DNA of 64,000 nt, taken from contig NZ_CP046703.1 in NCBI RefSeq assembly GCF_009873495.1, positions 1,426,001 to 1,490,000 of the forward strand, in the 5' to 3' direction. How positions within the stretch are numbered: position 1 is the first letter of the stretch; every line of letters starts with the position of its first letter. The notes under the pieces are model-generated. The model worked only from the letters and a program-made list of their open reading frames with translations, had not been told where the DNA came from and made no database searches. Made by a program: the position numbers and the translations under genes. This DNA is from Nostoc sp. ATCC 53789 (GTDB taxonomy: Bacteria; Cyanobacteriota; Cyanobacteriia; Cyanobacteriales; Nostocaceae). Shown here one piece after another: positions 18,201 to 26,063 of the stretch.

Positions 18201-20635
18201 TTGATAATGCAGATGTCCGGGGAATGACTAATTTTTTGTTTGCTGCGGATGTCCATAGCTGGAGTCATCCAATTAGAGAAGCAGATACATACTATGACAA
18301 CGCCTACAAGTATGGTATGGAAGCAGGGAACTGGCTGACCGTTGGCTTTATGATCATCCTAAGTGGTTCCGATCGCCTCACTTATGGTAAAAATCTAGAT
18401 GAACTATATGCGATCGCCCAAGCCCATGCAGATTTTCTCCGTCGCATCAAAAGTTTAGAAAACCTAGATGCTTTAATCGTCGGAGTTATTCAACCAATTC
18501 GCAATCTGCTTGGTTTAACAAAAAACCCCTTCAGCTTTGATGACGATACTTTCAGTGAAGCTGAATATTTACAAAAATATAGAAATAGCCATTATCATCT
18601 GGCTTGGTTATATTCTGTCAAAATCCGTCATGCTTATTTATTTGACCACAAAGCCGCATACCCAGATTTAATTCCCCAACTGAGCATAATTGAAAATACC
18701 ATTTCCAGTCATGCCAAAGTTCCTTCTAGCGTGTTTTATGTAGCATTAATGCATCTATCTCTAGCTGAAATTGCTAGCGACGAGCAAGAGCGTCAGTTCC
18801 ATTGGCAAGCGCTAATTCCCCTAGAGGAACGCTTAAACAATTGGGCAAAAGCCTGTCCAGAAAATATTCTCCACAAGTGTCTGCTAATACTTGCAGAAAA
18901 AGCACGCTTAAAGGGACAAAAAGCAGAAGCACTCGATTTTTACGAACAAGCCATTGCTCAAGCTCAACGTCAAGGTTATGGCTATGAAGAAGCCCTCGCC
19001 AACGAACTTGCAGCTAAATTTTTTCTCAATTGGGGCAAAGAAAAAGCCGCCTCAGATTATATACATGAAGCCTACTATTGCTATAGCCGTTGGGGTGCAA
19101 AAGCCAAAATCTCGGACTTAGAAAAACGCTATCCTCAACTTCTCAAACCCATCTTAGAACAGCAACGATTTACCCTCAACCCCCTAGAAACTATTAGCTT
19201 GCGTGGGACTTCCTCATCTAGTTGCACAAATAGCACTGGCAATACTGCTATTTCCGATGGTCTGGATTTTACCTCTGTCCTCAAAGCAGCTATTGCTATT
19301 TCCAGTTCTCTGGAATTAGAGCAACTTATTGCCAGCCTCACTCGCATTATCATAGAAAACTCTGGTGCGAAAAAAGCTGTACTGCTGCTTCCCGAAGAAG
19401 ACACTTGGCAAGTGCGAGCAATTACTTTTATTGAGCATAAGGAAATGCAGACTATACTCGAACCTCAATCATTAAAAAATTGTCGAGACATTCCTTTAAA
19501 TATTATCTATTATGTCAAAAATACCCAACAAACAGTTGTGATTGACAATTGCAAAACAGATATTCCTGGTTTAATTGGAGAATATATACTGCAACATCAA
19601 CCTAAAAGTATATTTTGTACTCCGATTATTAATCAAGGGCATTTAGTGGGAATTCTCTACCTAGAAAATCAACTGACTCAAGGAGTATTTTCTAGCGCTC
19701 GTCTCAAAGTCATTCACTTATTGTCTTCTCAAGCAGCAATATCTCTAGAAAATGCTCGACTTTATCAACAAGCTGGACAAGCATTACAAGATTTGCAACA
19801 AGCACAACTGCAAATTGTCCAAAGTGAAAAAATGTCTGCACTGGGTAATTTAGTTGCTGGAGTAGGCCATGAAATGAATAATCCATTAGGCTTTATTTTT
19901 GCTACTCTTCAACAAGCTAAACCGACCCTGAATGATATTGTTAAACACTTAAAGCTATATCAAAAGACCTTGACCAACAAAAGTGATGAAATCAAAGACC
20001 ATGCCGAAGAAATTGACTTAGATTATACCTTGGAAGACTTACCAAAAATGATAGACGCAATGGCAGTGGCTTGCGACAGGTTGACAAATATTAGTACTAG
20101 TCTCCGCACTTTTTCCCGTGCTGACAAAGATTATAAAGTGCCATTTAATATCCATGAAGGAATTAATAGTACAATCTTAATCCTCAAACATCGCTTGAAA
20201 GCAAATGAAGAACATCCCGCTATTGAAGTAATTACTAACTATGGAGATTTACCCTTAGTTAATTGTTTCCCAGGGCAATTAAATCAGGTATTTATGAATA
20301 TTATAGCTAATGCAATTGATGCGTTTGAAGAATCAAATATTGGGCAGACATTTGCAGAAATCAAAGCTAATCCTAACCGGATTACAATTACAACATTAAA
20401 GACAGATGAATATGTAAAAATATCAATTACTGATAATGGTCAAGGGATTAATAAAGCAATTAAACAAAAGATTTTCGATCATTTATTTACTACCAAACAG
20501 GTAGGTAAAGGAACGGGTTTAGGATTAGCGATCGCTAAGTCTATTGTGGTAGAAAAACATGACGGGAGTTTGGATGTGAATTCTACCTTGGGTGTTGGAA
20601 CTGAATTTGTCATCACCTTACCAATTCTCGCTTGA
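15212..20635 (+). CDS. Hybrid Ser/Thr kinase - AAA ATPase - GAF - histidine kinase
   Basis: A giant 1807-residue signalling protein. It has an N-terminal eukaryotic-type kinase (about 8-275) with HKDIKPAN (Asp 134), IDFSIAS in place of DFG and SPEQTGRMN in the activation segment. A STAND/AAA ATPase follows with Walker A GFSGIGKT (Lys 339) and Walker B VMFLDDLQWAD, then a long helical TPR-like region (about 700-1340), a GAF domain (about 1360-1510), and a histidine kinase with GVGHEMNNPLG (His 1553), an N-box (NIIANAIDAF) and the G boxes DNGQGI and GKGTGLGLAIA. No receiver domain and no membrane segment, so it is a cytoplasmic kinase whose partner regulator is unknown. This HstK-like layout is common in Nostoc. 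The ribosome site GAAGGA precedes the ATG. Confidence 0.93.
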   Translation: MFSSQVSIPGYQVSKELYNGSRTLVYQGYRETDQKPVVIKLLKNLYPTFSELVQFRNQYTITKNLNYPGIIQTYTLEPYQNVYILVMEDFGGISLKDYFANNNNVASLNEFLQIAISLCDALDILSRHRIIHKDIKPANILINPETKQIKVIDFSIASLLPRETQTLISPNVLEGTLAYISPEQTGRMNRGIDYRADFYSLGITFYELLTGKLPFQSNDVMELVHCHIAKQAPLLGNSEEIPQVLCDIVTKLMAKNAEDRYQSALGLKLDLEICLHQLNEIGRIESFSIAQRDVCDRFIIPDKLYGRETEVKTLLQAFERVSLGATEMMLIAGFSGIGKTAVVNEVHKPIVRQRGYFIKGKYDQFNRNIPFSAFVQVFRDLMAQLLTESDLQIQQWKTKILEAVGENGQVIIEVIPELSRIIGQQPPTTELSGTAAQNRFNLLFQKFTKVFTSDAHPLVMFLDDLQWADSASLMLMQLLMADTKHFLLIGAYRDNEVNPAHQLMLTLNDIQKTAATINTITLAPLSQGQVNQLVADTLQCSENLAWTLSRLVSQKTQGNPFFATQFLKALHQDGVIEFNLESGCWQCDITQINQRSLTNDIVEFMALQLQKLPESTQGILKLAACIGNQFDLETLAIVSKQSKIETAVCLWNALQEGLILPQSEVYKFFVGSENQAVTQENSEIIGYKFLHDRIQQAAYSLIPSDQKQKTHLMIGQLLLQGLSEQEQQERIFDLVNQLNLGQGAIAENDSLSTIATHEQKKQLARLNLQAGQKAKLSAAYQASQSYCTSGIDLLPVTAWQTDYELMYSLHREGSEATYLCGNFDRAEALYGEALSHAQTPLDKAVIYRVQMTQYQLQGRNAEAIAMQGESLQLLDWEMPTEQELIQASLDKEIAIVNRFLEQQTVESILNLPKMADAGFAEMLRILQILFYAAWLNGQPTLGLLVLAKMTTLSLQYGNSDMSPFSYAGYALIANAILQDLGTAYQFGEMAVQLCEQFDNADVRGMTNFLFAADVHSWSHPIREADTYYDNAYKYGMEAGNWLTVGFMIILSGSDRLTYGKNLDELYAIAQAHADFLRRIKSLENLDALIVGVIQPIRNLLGLTKNPFSFDDDTFSEAEYLQKYRNSHYHLAWLYSVKIRHAYLFDHKAAYPDLIPQLSIIENTISSHAKVPSSVFYVALMHLSLAEIASDEQERQFHWQALIPLEERLNNWAKACPENILHKCLLILAEKARLKGQKAEALDFYEQAIAQAQRQGYGYEEALANELAAKFFLNWGKEKAASDYIHEAYYCYSRWGAKAKISDLEKRYPQLLKPILEQQRFTLNPLETISLRGTSSSSCTNSTGNTAISDGLDFTSVLKAAIAISSSLELEQLIASLTRIIIENSGAKKAVLLLPEEDTWQVRAITFIEHKEMQTILEPQSLKNCRDIPLNIIYYVKNTQQTVVIDNCKTDIPGLIGEYILQHQPKSIFCTPIINQGHLVGILYLENQLTQGVFSSARLKVIHLLSSQAAISLENARLYQQAGQALQDLQQAQLQIVQSEKMSALGNLVAGVGHEMNNPLGFIFATLQQAKPTLNDIVKHLKLYQKTLTNKSDEIKDHAEEIDLDYTLEDLPKMIDAMAVACDRLTNISTSLRTFSRADKDYKVPFNIHEGINSTILILKHRLKANEEHPAIEVITNYGDLPLVNCFPGQLNQVFMNIIANAIDAFEESNIGQTFAEIKANPNRITITTLKTDEYVKISITDNGQGINKAIKQKIFDHLFTTKQVGKGTGLGLAIAKSIVVEKHDGSLDVNSTLGVGTEFVITLPILA

Positions 20636-20819
20636 TTTAACCTGAGTTAGGCGGAAGAAAAAGTCTGAAAACTCATTCAATACTTTTCGGATAAGCATAA
20701 ACAACTTTCTTTTGTCCTGCGAAAAGATTAAAGGGCAAGGAGTAAAGCTGATTGCTATATCACATCAAAAATTATTAATTATAATTGGTGTTATTAATAA
20801 ATAACAGTAATAGCTGACT

Positions 20820-21671
20820 ATGCTGAAAATTTTAGTGACAGGCGCAACTGGAAACGTCGGACAAGAAGTTCTTCGCTTACTGCAATCCCACGATTGTAAT
20901 GTCTGTGCCGCAGTTAGAAATCCAAACAGCGCTAAACACCTTTTAGGCAGCAATATCCAAACCATCCCCTTCGACTTTACCAATCCTGATACCTTTGATT
21001 ATGCTTTTTTTCAAGTCAATAAACTTTTTTTAGTGCGTCCACCTGCTCTTGCTAATATTCGTCTTCAAATTGCCCCAGCCCTAAATGCTGCAAAACTTGC
21101 AGGCGTTGAGCATATCGTATTTCTTTCAATACTGGGAGCCGAACGCAACCCTTTTGTGCCACACTCCCAAATTGAACGCTATATAAACCAATTGGGTATT
21201 AAAGCCACCTTTTTACGGTGCAGCTTTTTTATGCAAAATCTTAATACCACACACAGAGAAGACATCAAAGTTCGTGGTGAATTGCTTCTTCCGGCTGGTA
21301 ACGGGAAAACAAGTTTCATTGATGTGCGGGATATTGCTGCCGTTGCAGTTCGTACTTTACTTGAAGATGGGCATCAGGGAAAAGCATATCCGCTTACGGG
21401 TGCAGAAGCCTTAACCTATTACGAAGTAGCAGACATTTTCACATCGATTTTAGGTAAACCGATACGCTATAATCCTTCTCTGCTAAAGTTTATTCGACAA
21501 ATGCGCTCATCGGGGTTGGCAATAGACTTTATTTTAGTAATGGTAGTAATCTATACTACAGCTCGGTTAGGATTGGCAGGCAAAATCACATCTGATACTG
21601 AGCAATTGCTCAATCGTTCACCTCTAACCATACGGCAGTATATCGAAGACTATCGACAGTTATGGCTATAA
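20820..21671 (+). CDS. NmrA-type NAD(P)-binding protein
   Basis: A 283-residue atypical short-chain dehydrogenase. The dinucleotide loop MLKILVTGATGNVGQEVLRL fits the GxxGxxG motif. Later come an HIVFLSILGAE strand, the region QIERYINQLGIKATFLRCSF, and SFIDVRDIAAVAVRTLLED, all typical of NmrA/azoreductase-like members. The canonical YxxxK catalytic pair is absent, which is usual for NmrA proteins, so it may sense or reduce quinone-like substrates or only bind NADP(H). The substrate cannot be predicted. Flanked by unrelated genes; about 185 bp after the hybrid kinase. Confidence 0.85.
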   Translation: MLKILVTGATGNVGQEVLRLLQSHDCNVCAAVRNPNSAKHLLGSNIQTIPFDFTNPDTFDYAFFQVNKLFLVRPPALANIRLQIAPALNAAKLAGVEHIVFLSILGAERNPFVPHSQIERYINQLGIKATFLRCSFFMQNLNTTHREDIKVRGELLLPAGNGKTSFIDVRDIAAVAVRTLLEDGHQGKAYPLTGAEALTYYEVADIFTSILGKPIRYNPSLLKFIRQMRSSGLAIDFILVMVVIYTTARLGLAGKITSDTEQLLNRSPLTIRQYIEDYRQLWL

Positions 21672-21834
21672 GTTTATTTTGCTTACTGTTAGCAGTTATA
21701 ATTCCATTATTCCTAAAATTTAACGTCCAATTTCCAATTTTTGGCACCGTGATGCCTACGCATAAAATATTTGATAAATAATTTTTTATAACATTATTAA
21801 GCTCAGAATAGTACGCCTAAAATGTATTATGTAT

Positions 21835-22560
21835 TCAAGTAATTATGTTGACTTTACCAGTGTCAATATCGTAACAAGCACCAACAATTTTTAGTTTACC
21901 TTCACTGAGCAATTTAGCTAAAATTGTTGAGCTTTCCTGCAATTTTTCAGTCTGATATTGAATGTTGGCAATAACTGCATTTTGCATATTATCACCCGTT
22001 CTTAACTTTACCCTTTCAACAGATGGTTTGATGCCCTCAATAATCAAACCAATTCTTCCAGGAAGTGGTTCGTTTTTGATTGCTTCTGCCACTGCACCGC
22101 ATCTTTTATGACCTAAAATCACAATCAACTGCGAACCCAATACTGTTGTAGAGTATTCTAGACTACCTATAACTGTGTCACTGACCACATTACCAGCAAC
22201 TCGCACAACAAATAAATCTCCAAGTCCTTGATCGAAAACAATTTCCGCAGGGACTCTGGAATCTGCACAACCCAATATGGCGGCAAAAGGATATTGAGCT
22301 TTAGCGACTAATCGCAGATGCTCTAATGATTGATCGGGATATTGGCGTTTTTGATTGATAAATCTTTGATTCCCATCTAGTAAGCGTTTTATAGCTTCAT
22401 TAGGACTCACTGGATTAGAGCTAACTGGGTGAATATCAGCAATAGCAGTTTGCTCTGTATTCAAAAAGCTATCACCAAAAGCAGTAGCCGCAATACCTAC
22501 CACACTGGCAAATTTTAAGAAATCACGTCGCCCTACAAATCCATTAATTCGACTCATTAA
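21835..22560 (-). CDS. Tat-exported beta-carbonic anhydrase
   Basis: Hydrates CO2 to bicarbonate with a zinc ion. The body carries the beta-class ligands in ILGCADSRVPAEIVFDQG (Cys and the Asp-Arg pair) and ILGHKRCGA (His and Cys). The N-terminus MSRINGFVGRRDFLKF followed by a hydrophobic run (ASVVGIAATAFG) is a twin-arginine signal, so the enzyme is sent folded to the periplasm or is membrane-tethered there, like the external EcaB-type enzymes of cyanobacteria. The frame extends to an ATG at 22611; the start at 22560 is chosen because it gives the short n-region expected for a Tat signal. Confidence 0.9.
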   Translation of the reverse strand, partial: LMSRINGFVGRRDFLKFASVVGIAATAFGDSFLNTEQTAIADIHPVSSNPVSPNEAIKRLLDGNQRFINQKRQYPDQSLEHLRLVAKAQYPFAAILGCADSRVPAEIVFDQGLGDLFVVRVAGNVVSDTVIGSLEYSTTVLGSQLIVILGHKRCGAVAEAIKNEPLPGRIGLIIEGIKPSVERVKLRTGDNMQNAVIANIQYQTEKLQESSTILAKLLSEGKLKIVGACYDIDTGKVNIIT

Positions 22561-22611
22561 TCTAGCTGATAACAACAAAGCTGTTCTCAGGAAGATATCA
22601 CCTTCAAGCAA

Positions 22612-23119
22612 GATGTAAGAGTACCATCCTACACCATTTAAGAGTCATTTAATCTTCATGTGCGATCGCTACGGCTACTTCATGTATCTAGCTTTTACAA
22701 ATACAAGAGTTGTATTAGACATCTCCATAAATTAAATATGCCTTATCCATAACCTTTGTAGAGACATAACAATGCTACGTCTCTATATTTTTTATTGGAT
22801 TTTGTTGACACCAATGCACAATTGTGCAACTCTACTGAGATTGTGGTTTTAATGGATCAAAAAGCAAAGTAGGTTGCCGTCCTTTGAAAATTTATTTTAA
22901 GCTTTGTATCAAAATAGGTGATTTTGGTCTGCTAGTGAAAACGTGCCTAAAATCTCATCATATATTGAGGATATATAACCAATCAAGTAATTCTTTTTCT
23001 GAAGTATATAGATTTTTTACATAGATAGTAAACAAACAGCATTTTCTTAAAGAAGACAGTAACATATTCGTCAAGTTACCACCTAAACTAAATTTTATTA
23101 AGTATTTATAGAAATTTAT
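22612..23119. other. Intergenic region upstream of the TIR-WD40 gene
   Basis: About 500 bp of AT-rich DNA between divergent genes. One HIP1 site lies near 22663. A frame on the - strand at 22958-23197 is low-complexity and overlaps the TIR coding start, so it is not accepted. No clear promoter or repeat. Confidence 0.4.
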
Positions 23120-25930
23120 ATGGCTGAGGCTTTTATTTCCTACTCGCGCAAAGATAAAGAGTTCGTCAAGAAGCTTTATGAAGCACTCAAGCAACAAAAG
23201 CGAGATATTTGGGTGGACTGGGAGGGAATTCCGTCCACGGCAGATTGGTGGAAAGAAATTTGTGAAGGAATTGAAGGCGCTGATAATTTTATCTTTATTA
23301 TTAGTCCGAATTCAGTCGCATCTGAAGTCTGCGCTAAAGAGATTACACACGCCCTCGATCACAATAAACGTTTAGTGCCAATTGTGTGGCAGTACAGTGA
23401 GGATGTTCATCCTGAATTAAAAAAAATTAACTATATTTTCTTCCAAGAAAGTAATGATTTTGAGCAAGCCTTTCAATCATTACTCAAAGCACTCGATACT
23501 GACTTAGCTCATGTTAAACAACATACCCGCTTACTTGTGCGAGCCTTAGAGTGGGATCAGAAAAAACGCAACAATAGTTACCTGCTAGAAGGTAGTGAAT
23601 TAGAAGAAGCAGAGCAATGGTTCACCCAAGGGGCAGGGAAAGAACCATTGATTACACCACTCCAACAAGAGTACATCGGCGAAAGTCGCAAAGCCCAGAA
23701 GGTGCGTCACAGAACAAGATTTATTGCTTTGACTTCAGGGTTGGTAATTTCAACAGGATTTGCTATTGTTGCAGCAATTGGGTGGAAGGAGGCTATTAAC
23801 CAACGGATAGAAGCACAAAAATCGGAACTCCGAGCTTTAATTTCTGCGTCAGACGCACGTTTTACCTCGAATAGAAATACAATTGATGCCTTGATAGAAG
23901 GTTTAAAAGCCGGGAAGAAACTTAAAGAACTAGATAAAGTCCAAGTCAACATTCTTGATGCTTTCATAGAAGGTTTAAAAGTCGGCAAGAAACTCAAAGA
24001 ATTAGATAAAGCCAAAGCCGACATTCCAATTCAAGAACAGCAAGAGGTGATGAAGGTGCTGGGACAGGCGGTTTACTGGGTAAGAGAACGCGATCGCCTC
24101 CAGGGACACAGCAATTATATCCAAAGCGTTAGTTTCAGTCCCGATGGGGAAGCGATCGCTACCGCTAGTGGAGACAAGACCGTAAAACTTTGGGACAAAC
24201 AGGGTCGTTTGCTAAATACTTTAAAAGGACATCTAGATCAAGTCCTCAGCGTAGGTTTCAGCCCCGATAGTCAAATTCTTGCTTCTGCCAGTTTAGACGG
24301 AACGGTGAAACTTTGGAAAAAAGACGGCAAAGAACTTCAAACTTTTAAAAAGCTGAATACTGGAATTCGGGTTGTGAGTTTCAGTCATGATGGTAGGATT
24401 CTTGCCTCTGGTGATGACGACGGCATCGTGAGACTTTGGAACATACAGGGTCAAGAACTCAAAATGCTTAAGGGGCATACAGGCACAATCTATAGTTTGA
24501 GTTTCAGCCACGACGATCAAATCCTTGCCTCTGCCAGTTATGACCGCACTGTAAAACTGTGGAACAAAGACGGTAAAGAATTAAAGACTCTAGACAAACA
24601 TGATAATACAGTCACTAGCGTGAGTTTTAGCTCTGACGATACCCTTGCCTCTGCCAGTTTAGATAGAACAGTGAAACTTTGGAATCCCGATGGTAAATTT
24701 ATTTCAACTCTTAAGAGATCAGAACAACAGAGTAGTCCCATTTACAGCGTCAGTTTCAGTCCTGATGGTCAGATATTAGCCACTGGTAATAATGATAACA
24801 GCGTGACACTCTGGCAGAAAAATGGACTGGAATTCACTACCTTTACAGGACATAGTAGTAGAGTCAATCAAGTTACTTTTAGCCCTGATGGTCGTACCCT
24901 TGCATCTGCAAGTCAAGATAAGACAGTAAAACTGTGGCAAATTGACCACCCTTGGCAGACCATTCTCTCTGGACATCAGGCTGGGGTCAATCATGTGAAC
25001 TTCTCAGCCGATGGAAAAGCGCTCGCTACCGCCAGTGATGATGGAACGGTGAAACTCTGGAATCAGCAGGGTAAGCAGATTAAATTGCTAAAGATAAATG
25101 ACTACAAAATCTGGGATGCGAATTTTAGCCCAGATGGTCAAATAATTGCTGCTGTCAGTTCTGATGAAAGGGTAGTGAGATTGTGGAATCGGCAAGGTAA
25201 GCTACTGAATATTTTATTAAAGCATAGCGATCGCATTCATAGTGTAAGTTTCAGCCCAGACAGCAATACGATTGCTACCGCTAGTCAAGATAAAACAGTC
25301 AAACTCTGGAATCGCCAGGGTCAGTTGCTCAACACCCTAAACCATAGTGCTACTGTCTATAGCGTCACTTTCAGTCGAGATGGCAAGATGATTGCCACTG
25401 GTAGTAATGACGGGATAGTGAAAATCTGGAATCGGCAAAGTCAGTTGCTTAACACCATAAACCATAACGCTTCTGTCTACAGCGTCAGTTTTAGCCCTGA
25501 TAGTCAGACCCTTGCCAGTGCTGGTGGAGATGATAGAGTAAAACTTTGGCAGCTTGACGGTCGTGCGATCAGTAGTCTTGATGGGCATCTTGCTGGAATC
25601 GGGCAAGTAACTTTCAGTCCTGATGGTCAAATGATTGCCACAGCTAGTGATGATAAAACAGTAAAACTTTGGCACAAAGACGGAACTTTGATTATTACTC
25701 TGACTGGCCATACTGGTGAGGTCAATGGGATCAGTTTCAGCCCTGACGGTAAGACTCTCGTTTCTGGCAGTAAAGATGGTACAGCAATTTTGTGGAATGT
25801 AGAAAATCTCACCCTAGATAATTTGATGGGGCGTGGGTGCGATTGGCTACATGATTATCTAGCTAATAATTCTCAGGGGCAAAGCGATCGCGAGCTTTGT
25901 GATGGAGTTAAAACCCAGGCTAAATATTGA
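23120..25930 (+). CDS. TIR domain - membrane segment - 14x WD40 protein
   Basis: A 936-residue protein. Residues 1-135 form a TIR domain (AEAFISYSRKDKEFVKKLYE, WVDWEGIPSTADWWKEICEG, FIISPNSVASEVCAKEITHA); the Glu in the CAKE stretch aligns with the catalytic Glu of NAD-cleaving TIR domains. A helical linker with RALEWDQKKRNNSYLLEGSE follows, then a membrane segment (LTSGLVISTGFAIVAAIGW, about 208-227). After a duplicated 24-residue helix there are 14 WD40 repeats (about 330-905), enough for two seven-bladed propellers, and the GCDWLHDYL tail common in cyanobacterial WD40 proteins. Likely a membrane-anchored sensor whose propellers bind a ligand and whose TIR is an adaptor or NADase. A papain-like protease gene follows at 133 bp. 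Confidence 0.9.
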   Translation: MAEAFISYSRKDKEFVKKLYEALKQQKRDIWVDWEGIPSTADWWKEICEGIEGADNFIFIISPNSVASEVCAKEITHALDHNKRLVPIVWQYSEDVHPELKKINYIFFQESNDFEQAFQSLLKALDTDLAHVKQHTRLLVRALEWDQKKRNNSYLLEGSELEEAEQWFTQGAGKEPLITPLQQEYIGESRKAQKVRHRTRFIALTSGLVISTGFAIVAAIGWKEAINQRIEAQKSELRALISASDARFTSNRNTIDALIEGLKAGKKLKELDKVQVNILDAFIEGLKVGKKLKELDKAKADIPIQEQQEVMKVLGQAVYWVRERDRLQGHSNYIQSVSFSPDGEAIATASGDKTVKLWDKQGRLLNTLKGHLDQVLSVGFSPDSQILASASLDGTVKLWKKDGKELQTFKKLNTGIRVVSFSHDGRILASGDDDGIVRLWNIQGQELKMLKGHTGTIYSLSFSHDDQILASASYDRTVKLWNKDGKELKTLDKHDNTVTSVSFSSDDTLASASLDRTVKLWNPDGKFISTLKRSEQQSSPIYSVSFSPDGQILATGNNDNSVTLWQKNGLEFTTFTGHSSRVNQVTFSPDGRTLASASQDKTVKLWQIDHPWQTILSGHQAGVNHVNFSADGKALATASDDGTVKLWNQQGKQIKLLKINDYKIWDANFSPDGQIIAAVSSDERVVRLWNRQGKLLNILLKHSDRIHSVSFSPDSNTIATASQDKTVKLWNRQGQLLNTLNHSATVYSVTFSRDGKMIATGSNDGIVKIWNRQSQLLNTINHNASVYSVSFSPDSQTLASAGGDDRVKLWQLDGRAISSLDGHLAGIGQVTFSPDGQMIATASDDKTVKLWHKDGTLIITLTGHTGEVNGISFSPDGKTLVSGSKDGTAILWNVENLTLDNLMGRGCDWLHDYLANNSQGQSDRELCDGVKTQAKY

Positions 25931-26063
25931 TTTAGCCAACTTTCACTCTAATTTCAGGTGGTCAGATGCTTCAAGAAAAGTAATAAACCCTAAATACTTT
26001 TTTGCATAAAAAGAATCATAACGATAGATAACAATAACAGCATCAATCTGAGAGGAAATCACC

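Noticed and set aside
22958..23197. 79-codon frame on the - strand upstream of the TIR-WD40 gene
   Set aside because: Overlaps the well-supported TIR start and has a composition expected from AT-rich DNA.
23120..25930. CRISPR-like or satellite DNA suggested by the repeated pattern in the WD40 region
   Set aside because: The periodicity comes from 14 WD40 repeats in one intact coding frame, not from spacer arrays.
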